Shown here in pieces: positions 1 to 7,740 of a stretch of DNA of 64,000 bases (positions within the stretch are counted from its first letter, which is position 1; each line of letters opens with the position of its first letter). A program made the translations under genes and the position numbers. The notes beneath the pieces are model-generated. The model ran no database searches. It saw nothing but the letters and a program-made list of their open reading frames with translations, and had not been told where the DNA came from. This stretch comes from G965202665 sp965243835 (GTDB taxonomy: Bacteria > Actinomycetota > Acidimicrobiia > Spongiisociales > Spongiisociaceae). The stretch spans positions 186,001-250,000 of the forward strand of contig OZ251578.1 in the NCBI GenBank assembly GCA_965243835.1, in the 5' to 3' direction.

Positions 1-237
1 ACCGCCGACTGGTGCGGCTGGTGCCTTCGCGCCAAACGGTTGCTGGCCGGTCACGGCTACCCCGCCATTACCGAAGTGAACATCGACGAATGGGATCCCG
101 ACCGGGAGAAACTGAAGTCCCTGACCGGCCAGGAGACCATCCCCCAGATTTTCATAGGCGACCGCTACGTAGGCGGCTACCCGGAACTGGTGGAACTAAT
201 CAAACAAGACCGCCTCCACCCCCTGGCCCGCTCCTAA
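1..237 (+). CDS. glutaredoxin-like protein, C-terminal part (5' end outside window)
   Basis: The frame is open from base 1 and ends with TAA at 235-237, so the N-terminus is missing. The visible 78 residues begin with a CGWC redox motif preceded by Trp. They continue with the thioredoxin-fold hallmarks TIPQIFI (the cis-Pro loop that contacts glutathione or mycothiol) and the downstream GGYPEL glycine pair. This pattern fits the glutaredoxin/mycoredoxin family of small cytoplasmic dithiol oxidoreductases. Which low-molecular-weight thiol is used cannot be read from the sequence. The gap to menB is long, so it is probably not in that operon. Confidence 0.85.
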   Translation, partial: TADWCGWCLRAKRLLAGHGYPAITEVNIDEWDPDREKLKSLTGQETIPQIFIGDRYVGGYPELVELIKQDRLHPLARS

Positions 238-328
238 CCCCGCCCCCTGGCAATTCGCAGGCCGCCGCCTGCCCGTCAACCGTAGCCGACCCAGGCTTCT
301 CGTCCCCCGCCCGCTTCTCACGGGGCGT

Positions 329-450
329 CCGCAACACCCCCCTGGTTTTTCAAAGAAAAACCCCTTAAGCTGTGGGCGGGAGGGCGGGGGGCGGGCGGGT
401 CCCCCGTGCGAAAAATTTTTTCCTGAGAACGCGAAAAAATTCTTAAGCCG
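329..450. repeat. ~120-bp direct repeat, copy 1
   Basis: Copy 1 of a repeat whose second copy is at 665-784. It contains a small perfect hairpin (GGTTTTTC, 3-nt loop, GAAAAACC, 344-362), a G-rich stretch and a run of A then T near 411-421. Both copies lie in the 238-910 interval, where I see no gene. The interval is otherwise GC-rich sequence with no supported coding frame. Confidence 0.7.
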
Positions 451-664
451 AAAAAGCCGATTTCTGGCATTAGGGGGGAGCAGGAGTTTGGGGGCGGCGG
501 GTTGCGTTTGGTTGTGGGGTGCGCTCTTCCATAATCGGGGAAGCGGTTAAGGCGTTGCGAAGGTGAGGCGTTTGCCTGGGCGGCCGCGGCTGCGGGGGTC
601 CCATTCCCTGTCCGTTCCTGATGCCGCTCCGGTATTTTCCCTGTCCCGCGTTCTACCAGCTCCC

Positions 665-784
665 CCGTAACGGCCCCCTGGTTTTTCGGCGAAAAATCCC
701 ATAAGCTGTGGGCGGGAGGGCGGGGGGCGGGCGGGACCCCGTGTGAAAATTTTTTTCGGAGAACGCGAAAAAATTCTTTAGCCG
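665..784. repeat. ~120-bp direct repeat, copy 2
   Basis: Second copy of the element at 329-450, in the same orientation. The hairpin arm is conserved with a different loop (GGC instead of AAA) and one changed arm base that can still pair G-T. The G-rich core and the GAACGCGAAAAAATTCTT segment are nearly identical. The origin is unknown; a REP-like or regulatory element is possible. Confidence 0.7.
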
Positions 785-910
785 CGCGGTTGCGTTTTGG
801 TTGCCGCAGGGCGGGTCTTTGGGTTTGGCAAGCGGGGGGAAGCGAGGGCCCAACGGCCGGCCCGGTTCGTTGGAAAGCGGGGGGAGGGAGCGCAACGGCC
901 GGGGACGCGG

Positions 911-916
911 TACAGT
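911..916 (+). promoter_or_regulatory. -10 box of menB (leaderless)
   Basis: TACAGT lies 7 nt before the menB ATG, which would place the transcript start at or next to the start codon. No ordinary ribosome binding site is needed, although a G run precedes the ATG. Confidence 0.45.
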
Positions 917-923
917 TTGGGGG

Positions 924-1814
924 ATGACTACCGAACAAGTTTCCGCAATCTTCGATCCCGACGCCTGGCGGCGGGTGGACGGGTTCGAATTCACGGACCT
1001 CACCTACCACCGGGCGGTGGAGCAGGGGGCGGTGCGCATCGCCTTCAACCGGCCGGAGGTGCGCAACGCTTTCCGTCCCCGCACGGTGGACGAGTTGATC
1101 GCCGCTTTGGAGCACGCCTATCAGTGGACCGATGTGGGGGCGGTGTTGCTTACCGGCAACGGTCCCTCCCCCAAAGACGGAGGGTGGGCTTTCTGCTCCG
1201 GCGGCGATCAGCGCATCCGGGGCGCGGACGGCTACCAGTATGAAGACGGGTCCGCCGGGCCGGGCCGCCTGCATGTGATGGAAGCCCAGCGCCTGATCCG
1301 GTTTATGCCCAAAGCGGTTATAGCGGTGGTACCCGGCTGGGCGGTGGGGGGCGGGCACAGCCTGCATGTGGTGTGCGACCTCACCCTGGCTTCCCGTCAG
1401 CACGCCGTCTTCAAACAGACCGACGCCGACGTGGCCAGCTTCGACGCCGGATACGGCTCCGCCTACCTGACCCGGCAGATCGGCCAGAAGCGGGCCCGGG
1501 AAATCTTTTTCCGGGGGGCGGACTATTCGGCGGAGGAAGCGTACCGGATGGGGATGGTGAACGAGGTGGCGGACCATGCCGACTTGGAAAAGAGGGCTTT
1601 GGAATGGGCGGGGGAAATCAACGGAAAAAGCCCCATGTCCATCCGGATGCTGAAATACGCCTTCAACCTGATCGACGACGGCCTCGTCGGCCAGCAGGTG
1701 TTCGCCGCCGAAGCCACCCGCCTCGGCTATATGACCGAAGAAGCCCGGGAAGGCCGGGACGCCTTCGTGGAAAAACGCCCCCGGGATTTCACCCGCTTCC
1801 CCTGGCATTATTAG
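924..1814 (+). CDS. menB: 1,4-dihydroxy-2-naphthoyl-CoA synthase
   Basis: A 296-residue enoyl-CoA hydratase/isomerase (crotonase) superfamily protein. MenB cyclises o-succinylbenzoyl-CoA to 1,4-dihydroxy-2-naphthoyl-CoA in menaquinone synthesis. The oxyanion-hole segments are visible as FCSGGDQ (about 90-96) and GWAVGGGHSL (138-147). The MenB-characteristic stretch with SFDAGYGSAYLTRQIG follows (172-187), and the C-terminus ends FTRFPWHY. Length fits long MenB proteins. The chosen ATG is preceded at 7 nt by a -10-like TACAGT. The frame stays open upstream to 801, but that part has no MenB-like sequence. No other men gene is next to it. Confidence 0.93.
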   Translation: MTTEQVSAIFDPDAWRRVDGFEFTDLTYHRAVEQGAVRIAFNRPEVRNAFRPRTVDELIAALEHAYQWTDVGAVLLTGNGPSPKDGGWAFCSGGDQRIRGADGYQYEDGSAGPGRLHVMEAQRLIRFMPKAVIAVVPGWAVGGGHSLHVVCDLTLASRQHAVFKQTDADVASFDAGYGSAYLTRQIGQKRAREIFFRGADYSAEEAYRMGMVNEVADHADLEKRALEWAGEINGKSPMSIRMLKYAFNLIDDGLVGQQVFAAEATRLGYMTEEAREGRDAFVEKRPRDFTRFPWHY

Positions 1815-1925
1815 GCGCATAATTAGCAGTCCGATCCCCGCCAGCTTTGATATAACCCGCCGAAACCGCTAGTTTCGGAGGCGGGGAGGGGCGCGAGAGC
1901 CGCAACCAAGGAAAGGGAAGCCCGT

Positions 1926-2399
1926 ATGGACGCTGATATCTGGCGGTGGATATGGACCATTTTCGCGGCGGTGATGCTGGTGGGCGAAATCATCAGCCTG
2001 GGTTTTTTCCTGCTTCCTTTCGGGGTGGGCGGGGGGTTGGCGGCCGTGGCCGCCTGGATCGGGTGGAATCCGGGGGTGCAGTGGCTGATTTTCTTCGTCG
2101 GCACCGGGGCGGCTTTTCTGGTGGTGCGCTGGTTCATCCGCGAGCAGGACGAAGAGGAGGGCCTGCTGATCGGCCCGGAGCGTTACGTAGGGGAGCGGGG
2201 ATTGGTTTTGGAGACGGTGGATATGGAAGCCAACACCGGTCAGGTGCGGGTGCATGCCGACGAGTGGCGGGCCATCACCGACGGAGAACCCATTGCGGAG
2301 GGGGAGGAAGTGGTAGTGGCGGAGGTGCGCGGCACCCGGCTGGTGGTGGCCCCGGCGACCGGCGGTGCGGAGCCGCCCGGCGCAAACCCGGTAGACTAA
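1926..2399 (+). CDS. NfeD family membrane protein
   Basis: A 157-residue protein with two hydrophobic segments (about 8-45 and 50-68) separated by a short loop. They are followed by a soluble C-terminal OB-fold-like beta domain (about 80-140, with GERGLVLE and EGEEVVVAEVRGTRLVV). This is the short, protease-less NfeD arrangement. NfeD proteins are typically encoded with SPFH/stomatin proteins and associate with them in membrane microdomains. The next gene, 48 bp downstream, is such a protein, so the two form an operon. A purine-rich ribosome-binding stretch (GGAAAGGGAAG) precedes the ATG. Confidence 0.85.
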   Translation: MDADIWRWIWTIFAAVMLVGEIISLGFFLLPFGVGGGLAAVAAWIGWNPGVQWLIFFVGTGAAFLVVRWFIREQDEEEGLLIGPERYVGERGLVLETVDMEANTGQVRVHADEWRAITDGEPIAEGEEVVVAEVRGTRLVVAPATGGAEPPGANPVD

Positions 2400-2447
2400 T
2401 CCGACAAGCGACCTGACAATCAGGACCGGAAAATTTAGGAGAGGACA

Positions 2448-3377
2448 ATGGCAACGACGGGCATCATTCTGTTAGCGGTCATCACCGCTGTTCTGTTAAT
2501 AATTGCGATCACCGGGTTTCGCATCATACGCCCCTACGAGCAGGGGTTGGTAGAGTTGCTGGGCAAGTACCGGAATATGGTTTCCCCCGGCTTGCGGTTC
2601 GTCATCCCGTTCCTGCAACGGTTGCTGAAGGTGGATATGCGGGAGCAGGTGGTGGATGTGCCGCCCCAGGAGGTGATCACCAAGGACAATGTGGTGGTGA
2701 CCGTGGACGCGGTCATTTATTACGAGGCCACCGATCCGGTGAAACTGAAGTACGCGGTGGGCAATTTCATTCTCGCCATCACCAAACTGGCGCAGACCAA
2801 CCTGCGGAACGTGGTCGGGGATTTGCAGTTGGATGAGGCGCTGGTGTCCCGGGAGCTGATCAACAGCAAACTGCGGCAGATACTGGACGACGCCACCGAC
2901 AAGTGGGGGACGCGGGTGGTGCGGGTGGAGATACAGCGCATTGAACCGCCGCCCGATGTCACCGACGCCATGCACCGCCAGATGAAAGCCGAACGGGACC
3001 GGAGGGCGGCGGTGACCGAGGCGGAGGGCGACAAGCGGTCAGCCATCCTCACCGCGGAAGGGGTGAAAGCCTCCGCCATTCTGCGGGCGGAAGGCGAAGC
3101 GGAAGCCATCAAACGGGTGGCCGACGCCGACAAGTACCAGAAGCTGACCGTGGCCGAAGGGGAAGGCCAGGCCATCGAGCGGGTGTTCGCCGCCATCCAC
3201 AACGGGGACCCCACCGAAGATTTGATCGCCATCAAATACCTGGAGGCGTTGCAGGAGGTGGCCAACGGTCAGGCCACCAAGATTTTCCTGCCTTTGGACA
3301 CCTCCGGGGTGCTGGGCGCGGTGGCGGCCATGGGCGAGATGTGGAAGGAGCGGGCCGGCGCCTCCGCATCCGAATAA
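2448..3377 (+). CDS. SPFH/band 7 (stomatin-like) protein
   Basis: A 309-residue protein with one N-terminal membrane segment (about 5-25). The SPFH/band 7 domain follows (FRIIRPYEQGLVELLGKY onward, about 24-190, including VDVPPQEVITKDNVVVTVDAVIYY). Next is an Ala/Glu-rich helical coiled coil (about 180-260) and a Gly/Ala C-terminus. Family members oligomerise at the cytoplasmic membrane as flotillin/stomatin-like scaffolds. GGAGAGG precedes the ATG by 4 nt. It is paired with the NfeD gene upstream. The exact client is unknown. Confidence 0.9.
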   Translation: MATTGIILLAVITAVLLIIAITGFRIIRPYEQGLVELLGKYRNMVSPGLRFVIPFLQRLLKVDMREQVVDVPPQEVITKDNVVVTVDAVIYYEATDPVKLKYAVGNFILAITKLAQTNLRNVVGDLQLDEALVSRELINSKLRQILDDATDKWGTRVVRVEIQRIEPPPDVTDAMHRQMKAERDRRAAVTEAEGDKRSAILTAEGVKASAILRAEGEAEAIKRVADADKYQKLTVAEGEGQAIERVFAAIHNGDPTEDLIAIKYLEALQEVANGQATKIFLPLDTSGVLGAVAAMGEMWKERAGASASE

Positions 3378-3383
3378 ATCCCT

Positions 3384-3398
3384 CCCCGCCCGGCGGGG
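3384..3398. terminator. GC hairpin between convergent genes
   Basis: CCCCGC, a 3-nt loop, then GCGGGG lies in the 24-bp gap between the stomatin-like gene and dnaB, which converge. There is no T run, so it is a weak, possibly bidirectional terminator. Confidence 0.4.
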
Positions 3399-3401
3399 GG
3401 T

Positions 3402-4781
3402 TCAGACCGGGGCGCGGTCGGAGTGGGCCAGGTTGGCGAACCGGGTGTAGTCCTCCTGGAAAGCCACCCGCACCGTGCCGGTCGGCCCCGACCGGTGCTT
3501 GGCGACTAACAACTGGGCGATGCCCCGCTCGTCGCTTTCATCGTTGTAGCGTTCGTCGCGGTGGATGAGAATCACCACGTCCGCGTCCTGTTCGATGGCC
3601 CCCGATTCCCGCAGGTCGCTTAACTGGGGGCGTTTGTCGGAGCGGGTTTCCAGTTGCCGGTTCAGCTGGGAGACGGCTATCACCGGAATGTCCAGCTCCT
3701 GGGCCAGTCCTTTCAGGGAGCGGCTGATCTCGGCTATTTCGGTCTGCCGGTTCTCCGGGTTGCGCCGTCCGTGCATCAGTTGCAGGTAGTCGACGATCAC
3801 CAGTTGCAGGCCCTTGCTGCGTTGCAACCGGCGGCATTTGGCCCGGATTTCCATTACCGAGGCCCCGCCCGCCTCGTCCACGTACAAGGGCAGATCGTAT
3901 AAAACCCCGGCCGCCCGGGTCAGGGCTTCCCACTTCTCGCCCACCTGTCCCGTTTTCAACTTCAGGGAGTTGATGCTCCCCTGGGAGCAGAGGATGCGTT
4001 GCGCCACTTCCCGCCGCGACATTTCCAGGCTGAACAGGGCCACCGGGCCGTGATGGAGTCCGACGTGGACGGCGATAGTGGTGGCCAGGGCGCTTTTGCC
4101 CATGGAGGTGCGCCCGGCGATTATCACCAGGTTTCCCTGTTGCAGGCCGGCCAGCATCTTGTCCAGGTCGATAAGACCGGTGGCCGCTCCGGTGATGGCG
4201 GAGGCGCTGGCCTCCAGTTCCTCCAACTTTTCGAAAACCGGGTTGAACTGTTTTCCCACTTGTTCCAGGCCGTCCCCCAAGCGCCGTTCGGCCACGTTCA
4301 GCACTTCCCGCTCCGCCAGGTCCAGCATGGTGTCGATCTCGATGTCCAGGGAGGCGGCCAGCTGGTTGATCTCGGTCCCGGCCCGCATCATGGAGCGGCG
4401 GCTGGCGTGCTCGGCCACCACCCCGGCGTAGTAGTCCACGTTGGCCGCCGAGGGAACCGAGTCCAGCAGGTCGCTCAGGAACAGGGCCCCGCCGATTCGC
4501 TCGCCTTCTCCGCTGCGTTGCAGGACGTCGCTGATGGTCACCGGGTCGATCGGAAGCCGACTTTCGTAGAGGTCGGTGATGGCCCGGAAGACGATCTGAT
4601 GGGCGGGCGCGTAGAAGTCCTCCGGGGACAAGGTAGCGATCACGTCGTCGGCCGCGCCCGCCGAGCGCAGAATCGCCCCCAGCACCGACTTTTCGGCTTC
4701 CAGGCTGTGCGGCGGGGCCCCGTTGGGACGGGGGCGTTCGGTTACCGCCGTATCGCCCTGATATTCGTATTCCGGCATCAT
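3402..4781 (-). CDS. dnaB: replicative DNA helicase DnaB
   Basis: A 459-residue hexameric 5'-3' replicative helicase. The N-terminal DnaB domain begins at PPHSLEAEKSVLGAIL (about 23-38). The RecA-like ATPase core carries Walker A GRTSMGKSA (223-231), the H1a-type FSLEMS (250-255) and Walker B LVIVDYLQLM. Later motifs are SQLNRQLE and DLRESGAIEQDAD with the arginine-finger region. No intein interrupts it. Two ATGs are adjacent; GGGAG lies 8 nt before the first. It follows the rpsF-ssb-rpsR-rplI cluster on the same strand, a common bacterial arrangement. Confidence 0.97.
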   Translation of the reverse strand: MMPEYEYQGDTAVTERPRPNGAPPHSLEAEKSVLGAILRSAGAADDVIATLSPEDFYAPAHQIVFRAITDLYESRLPIDPVTISDVLQRSGEGERIGGALFLSDLLDSVPSAANVDYYAGVVAEHASRRSMMRAGTEINQLAASLDIEIDTMLDLAEREVLNVAERRLGDGLEQVGKQFNPVFEKLEELEASASAITGAATGLIDLDKMLAGLQQGNLVIIAGRTSMGKSALATTIAVHVGLHHGPVALFSLEMSRREVAQRILCSQGSINSLKLKTGQVGEKWEALTRAAGVLYDLPLYVDEAGGASVMEIRAKCRRLQRSKGLQLVIVDYLQLMHGRRNPENRQTEIAEISRSLKGLAQELDIPVIAVSQLNRQLETRSDKRPQLSDLRESGAIEQDADVVILIHRDERYNDESDERGIAQLLVAKHRSGPTGTVRVAFQEDYTRFANLAHSDRAPV

Positions 4782-5128
4782 CCGCGTTCTCCCTTGTCGG
4801 CGAGGTTCATTGTGGCAGGGGGGTGTGACAAGCGGCGCGGCGCGTCTTACAACCTGTCGCAGGGGGAAGGACGGGGTGAGGTTGCGTTGCGGGGGAGCCG
4901 CCGGTCATGCGTCCCGCGGGGAAGGCCCGCCCAGGGGAGAGGCGGCATTCGGAAATATAGGCGTTACCCCGGCGGCCAGAGCCGGATCGGGAAATAATTT
5001 TTTCCCGTCTTGCGTAAGTTTTTCCCACTCTCGGTCCCGGGAGGGACGGCGGAGGGAAGGGCGGGTCGGAGTTTCCTTCCGACCGCTTACGCGATTTCGG
5101 GTTCTCCTTTCCCAGGCAAAACGGTCGG
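4782..5128. other. intergenic region between dnaB and the upstream hypothetical gene
   Basis: I see no credible gene in these 347 bases. There is a small hairpin (GTCGGA/TCCGAC, about 5065-5083) nested inside a wider inverted pair (GCGTAAG near 5013 and CTTACGC near 5085). These may act as a weak terminator for the upstream minus-strand gene or be part of the dnaB leader. Confidence 0.4.
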
Positions 5129-5668
5129 TTATTCGTACCAGGGGAAGTCGTTGCACGGACTGCCCAGGGCGCCGTCCGCCCGCCGTCGGATGTCATTATC
5201 CAAGTCCAAGTAGGGGGTGGCGAGCCATTCGTTCAGACTCCCGCCCCGCTCGTCCAGGTAAAGGTTGTAGTCGAAGACCATCTGGTTGGCAACGCAACGG
5301 CGCATCAGCTGATTGCCTCCGGCGTTGGCGACCCGCCGAATCGCTACTGTGAGCGGCCCGCCGGCTTCTTCGGCCAGCGTTTGGAAGCGGGCGTCGGCGT
5401 CGTATCCGTAGTCGGCGGCGTAGGCGAGGGAAACAACATCTTGCACCACCGACCTAATCGGCCGCGGCGCCCTCTTGGTGGTCGTAGTCGCGGCCGGGTC
5501 GGGGCGGGGGCATATCCGCTCCGCCGCTCTCCGCACCTTCTCCCCTGTTTCCGGCCCCCGTATCCCATCAACCGCCGCCCCCACCGTCGCCTGCACCTCC
5601 CGAATCTCGTCCGCCGAACGGTCCCGTAGCCGCTCCACGGCGATAGCGTCGCCCCGGGGGCCGCACAT
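5129..5668 (-). CDS. hypothetical protein, probably missing its original N-terminus
   Basis: 179 residues from the first ATG, with no recognised domain. The sequence has a Thr-rich stretch (ATTTTKR, about 60-66) and a C-terminal half with ARFQTLAEEAGGPL and MVFDYNLYLDERGGSLNEW, ending NDFPWYE. The same frame is open upstream to 5818 with no ATG, GTG or TTG. Its translation is protein-like there: a Thr/Pro-rich linker, then WELSDQGRWRRGSVVIYM running into the ATG. It stops at TAG 5819-5821, just after rplI. This looks like an exported or lipoprotein-type gene that lost its signal sequence. GGGGGAG lies 13 nt before the ATG, so the short form could still be made. Confidence 0.5.
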   Translation of the reverse strand: MCGPRGDAIAVERLRDRSADEIREVQATVGAAVDGIRGPETGEKVRRAAERICPRPDPAATTTTKRAPRPIRSVVQDVVSLAYAADYGYDADARFQTLAEEAGGPLTVAIRRVANAGGNQLMRRCVANQMVFDYNLYLDERGGSLNEWLATPYLDLDNDIRRRADGALGSPCNDFPWYE

Positions 5669-5868
5669 GTAGATGACAACGCTCCCCCGCCGCCAGCGGC
5701 CTTGGTCGGAGAGCTCCCAGCTTGTCGGCCCGGTCGTGGTGGTCGTCTTCGGAACGGGCGCCCGCGGCCGCTCCCCAGGCCTTGTCGTCGTTGCCGGTGC
5801 GGTCGTCGGTGCGGTTGCCTAGGGGGGCAGGGTTCGCGTTCGGCGAGGGGGCGGGGAGGGTCGGTCGG

Positions 5869-6315
5869 TCAGTCGGGGATTACTTCTATCGCCAGCGGGA
5901 ACCGCACTTCTTTGTGGGCGACGATGGTCACCTCGTGCGAGCCGATGGTTTTGATGGGTTCCTCCAGTTGCACCGCGTTGCGTTCGATGGTTACCGAGGT
6001 TATGCCTTTCACCGCGTTGACCACCTCGGTGACGCCGATGGACCCGAACAGTTTACCTTCGTCGCTGGCCCGGGCCGCGATTACGATGCGGGTGTCGGAC
6101 AACTTCGCGGCCGTTTCCCGGGCCGCTTCCAGTTCCCGCTGCCGGATGGCCTCTTGCGCCCGCAGGGCTTCCTCCATCTGGCGCAGGGCCCCGGAGGAGG
6201 CTTTCACCGCCAACCGTTGCGGCAGAAGGTAGTTGCGTCCGTAGCCGGTGGACACGTTCACCACCGCCCCTTTGGCCCCCAGCCCCTCTACATCGGAGGT
6301 CAGGATCAGTTTCAT
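5869..6315 (-). CDS. rplI: 50S ribosomal protein L9
   Basis: 148 residues, the usual bL9 length. The N-terminal domain starts MKLILTSDVEGLGAKGAVVNV with the YGRNYLLPQRLAV signature. A long connecting helix (about 50-75) and a C-terminal rRNA-binding domain (GKLFGSIGVTEVV) follow. The start ATG overlaps the rpsR stop as ATGA, so the genes are translationally coupled. The frame is open further upstream only because it runs through rpsR. Confidence 0.97.
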   Translation of the reverse strand: MKLILTSDVEGLGAKGAVVNVSTGYGRNYLLPQRLAVKASSGALRQMEEALRAQEAIRQRELEAARETAAKLSDTRIVIAARASDEGKLFGSIGVTEVVNAVKGITSVTIERNAVQLEEPIKTIGSHEVTIVAHKEVRFPLAIEVIPD

Positions 6316-6596
6316 CGTCCGGGCCCGACGTAGGGGAGCAGGGCCATCTCGCGGGCGTTTTTGATGGCGATCGACACCCGCCGCTGGTATTGGGCGCAGG
6401 CCCCGGTAACCCGCCGGGGGCGGATTTTGCCCCGGTCGGACATAAACCTGCGCAAAGAGGCCACGTCCTTGTAATCCACGTAGGGCACCCGGGTGTTGTC
6501 GCACTTCATCTGACGGCAACCGGGACACGGCTTCTTGCGGTAGGTCCGGTGCATGGGGGGGCGCCTCCGCCGGGAGGCGGGGCCTTTACGCGCCAT
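6312..6596 (-). CDS. rpsR: 30S ribosomal protein S18 (zinc-type)
   Basis: 94 residues of bS18. It carries the PCPGC pair plus two later Cys (KCDN and GACAQ), so it is the C+ zinc-binding form. The core VDYKDVASLRRFMSDRGKIRPRRVTG is typical of S18. The N-terminus is an Arg-rich extension. It sits between ssb and rplI in the conserved rpsF-ssb-rpsR-rplI order and overlaps rplI by 4 bp. Confidence 0.97.
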   Translation of the reverse strand: MARKGPASRRRRPPMHRTYRKKPCPGCRQMKCDNTRVPYVDYKDVASLRRFMSDRGKIRPRRVTGACAQYQRRVSIAIKNAREMALLPYVGPGR

Positions 6597-6676
6597 CGGT
6601 CATTTCCTCCATTTCGTTTTTCGTTTGTCGTCCCGGGTTGGTCGCCCGGGGTTTGGCCGGGGACGGTCCGCGTTGC

Positions 6677-7138
6677 CTAGAAGGCGTCGTCGTCGCGTCG
6701 GTGGTTGCCGCCGCGCCCGCTTCCCACGCTGGCCGGTTGCCGGTTGCCGTCCGAACGGTATTCGTTGGCGTCCCGGCGGAAAGTGCGGGTCACTTGGGCG
6801 GTGGCCCATTTCAAACTGGGCGCGATTTCCTCGATGCGCACTTCGATCATCGAACGGCGCTCGCCTTGCTCGTTTTCCCAGTTGCGCTGTTGCAACGTGC
6901 CGGAGATCACGACCCGCATCCCCTTCTCCAGGGACTCGGCCACGTTTTCGGCCATCTCCGCCCAGCAGGTGCCGCTGAAGAAGCTGGCCTCCTCCTGAAA
7001 TTCGTTGCTGCTCTTGTCGAACCAGCGGCGGTTGACCGCCAGCCGCACCTTGGCCATCGCGTGCCCGTTGGGGGTGAACCGCAGTTCCGGATCCTCAACG
7101 AGGTTCCCCACCAGCGTTACCGAATTTTCGCCTGCCAT
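6677..7138 (-). CDS. ssb: single-stranded DNA-binding protein
   Basis: 153 residues. The N-terminal OB fold (about 1-110) carries the family pattern NSVTLVGNLVEDPELRFTPNG and the VVISGTLQQRNWEN segment. A Gly/Arg/Asn-rich linker leads to an acidic tip DDDAF, which corresponds to the partner-binding tail of bacterial SSB. It binds and protects ssDNA and recruits replication and repair proteins. It lies between rpsF and rpsR. AGGAAATGG covers the start, with AAGGAGCAGG just upstream. Confidence 0.96.
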   Translation of the reverse strand: MAGENSVTLVGNLVEDPELRFTPNGHAMAKVRLAVNRRWFDKSSNEFQEEASFFSGTCWAEMAENVAESLEKGMRVVISGTLQQRNWENEQGERRSMIEVRIEEIAPSLKWATAQVTRTFRRDANEYRSDGNRQPASVGSGRGGNHRRDDDAF

Positions 7139-7229
7139 TTCCTGCTCCTTGCTCTGATGTAGGTTGGTTTGCTTTTTTGCCGTTGCGGGAAGTGGGGGAA
7201 GGTTTGTTTAGTGGTGCCATTGTGCCGCT

Positions 7230-7577
7230 CTACTGTGACATTTGCGCCTCCTCGGGCTCCGGGGCCTCCGCCGGGGCGGGCCCGGCTCCTTCATCGACCC
7301 TGATTATCTTGTGACGCAACACGGAATCGGCCAGGGACAGGTTGCGGTCCAGGACGGCCACATGCTCCGCCTCGCCCCGGAAGGCGATCACCGCGTAGCA
7401 ACCCTCGCGGCAGTGGTCGATCTCGTAGGCCAGATTGCGCCGCCCCCAAAAGTCCAGCATCACATTGTCCGCTCCGGCTTCGGTCAGCGAGGCCGCCAAA
7501 CCGTCCGCCGCCGCCCCGGCTTCCTCGTCGGACAGTTCAGGGCGGTATATTGTCATCAGTTCATAGGTACGCGTCAT
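7230..7577 (-). CDS. rpsF: 30S ribosomal protein S6
   Basis: 115 residues of bS6. The ferredoxin-like fold starts TRTYELMTIYRPEL and has the conserved WGRRNLAYEI motif. It ends in an acidic Ala/Pro/Glu tail. The ATG at 7577 was chosen because AAAGGAGG lies 11 nt upstream. A GTG four codons earlier overlaps that ribosome binding site and is less likely. It is the first gene of the rpsF-ssb-rpsR-rplI cluster. S6 forms a complex with S18 in the 30S platform. Confidence 0.96.
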   Translation of the reverse strand: MTRTYELMTIYRPELSDEEAGAAADGLAASLTEAGADNVMLDFWGRRNLAYEIDHCREGCYAVIAFRGEAEHVAVLDRNLSLADSVLRHKIIRVDEGAGPAPAEAPEPEEAQMSQ

Positions 7578-7740
7578 CGGCGTACGCACCTCCTTTGGAC
7601 GACCCGGCCGTTCCGAAGAGGCGGCCCGGGAAGGCTCCCCGGGCTCCCGGGGGAGCAGGATATCCGGCGTTTCTTTAACCGGAAGCCTACCACGTTTTTC
7701 GAGGCCCGCGCGCCGCCCGGTTTCCGCCCTCCGGAGGGGG

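Noticed and set aside
318..1820. Long minus-strand frame opposite menB
   Set aside because: Shadow of menB: GC-rich Pro/Arg translation with no homology, and it runs through the upstream direct repeats.
6316..6528. N-terminal extension of rplI
   Set aside because: It runs through rpsR in another frame; the L9 fold and the ATGA junction fix the start at 6315.
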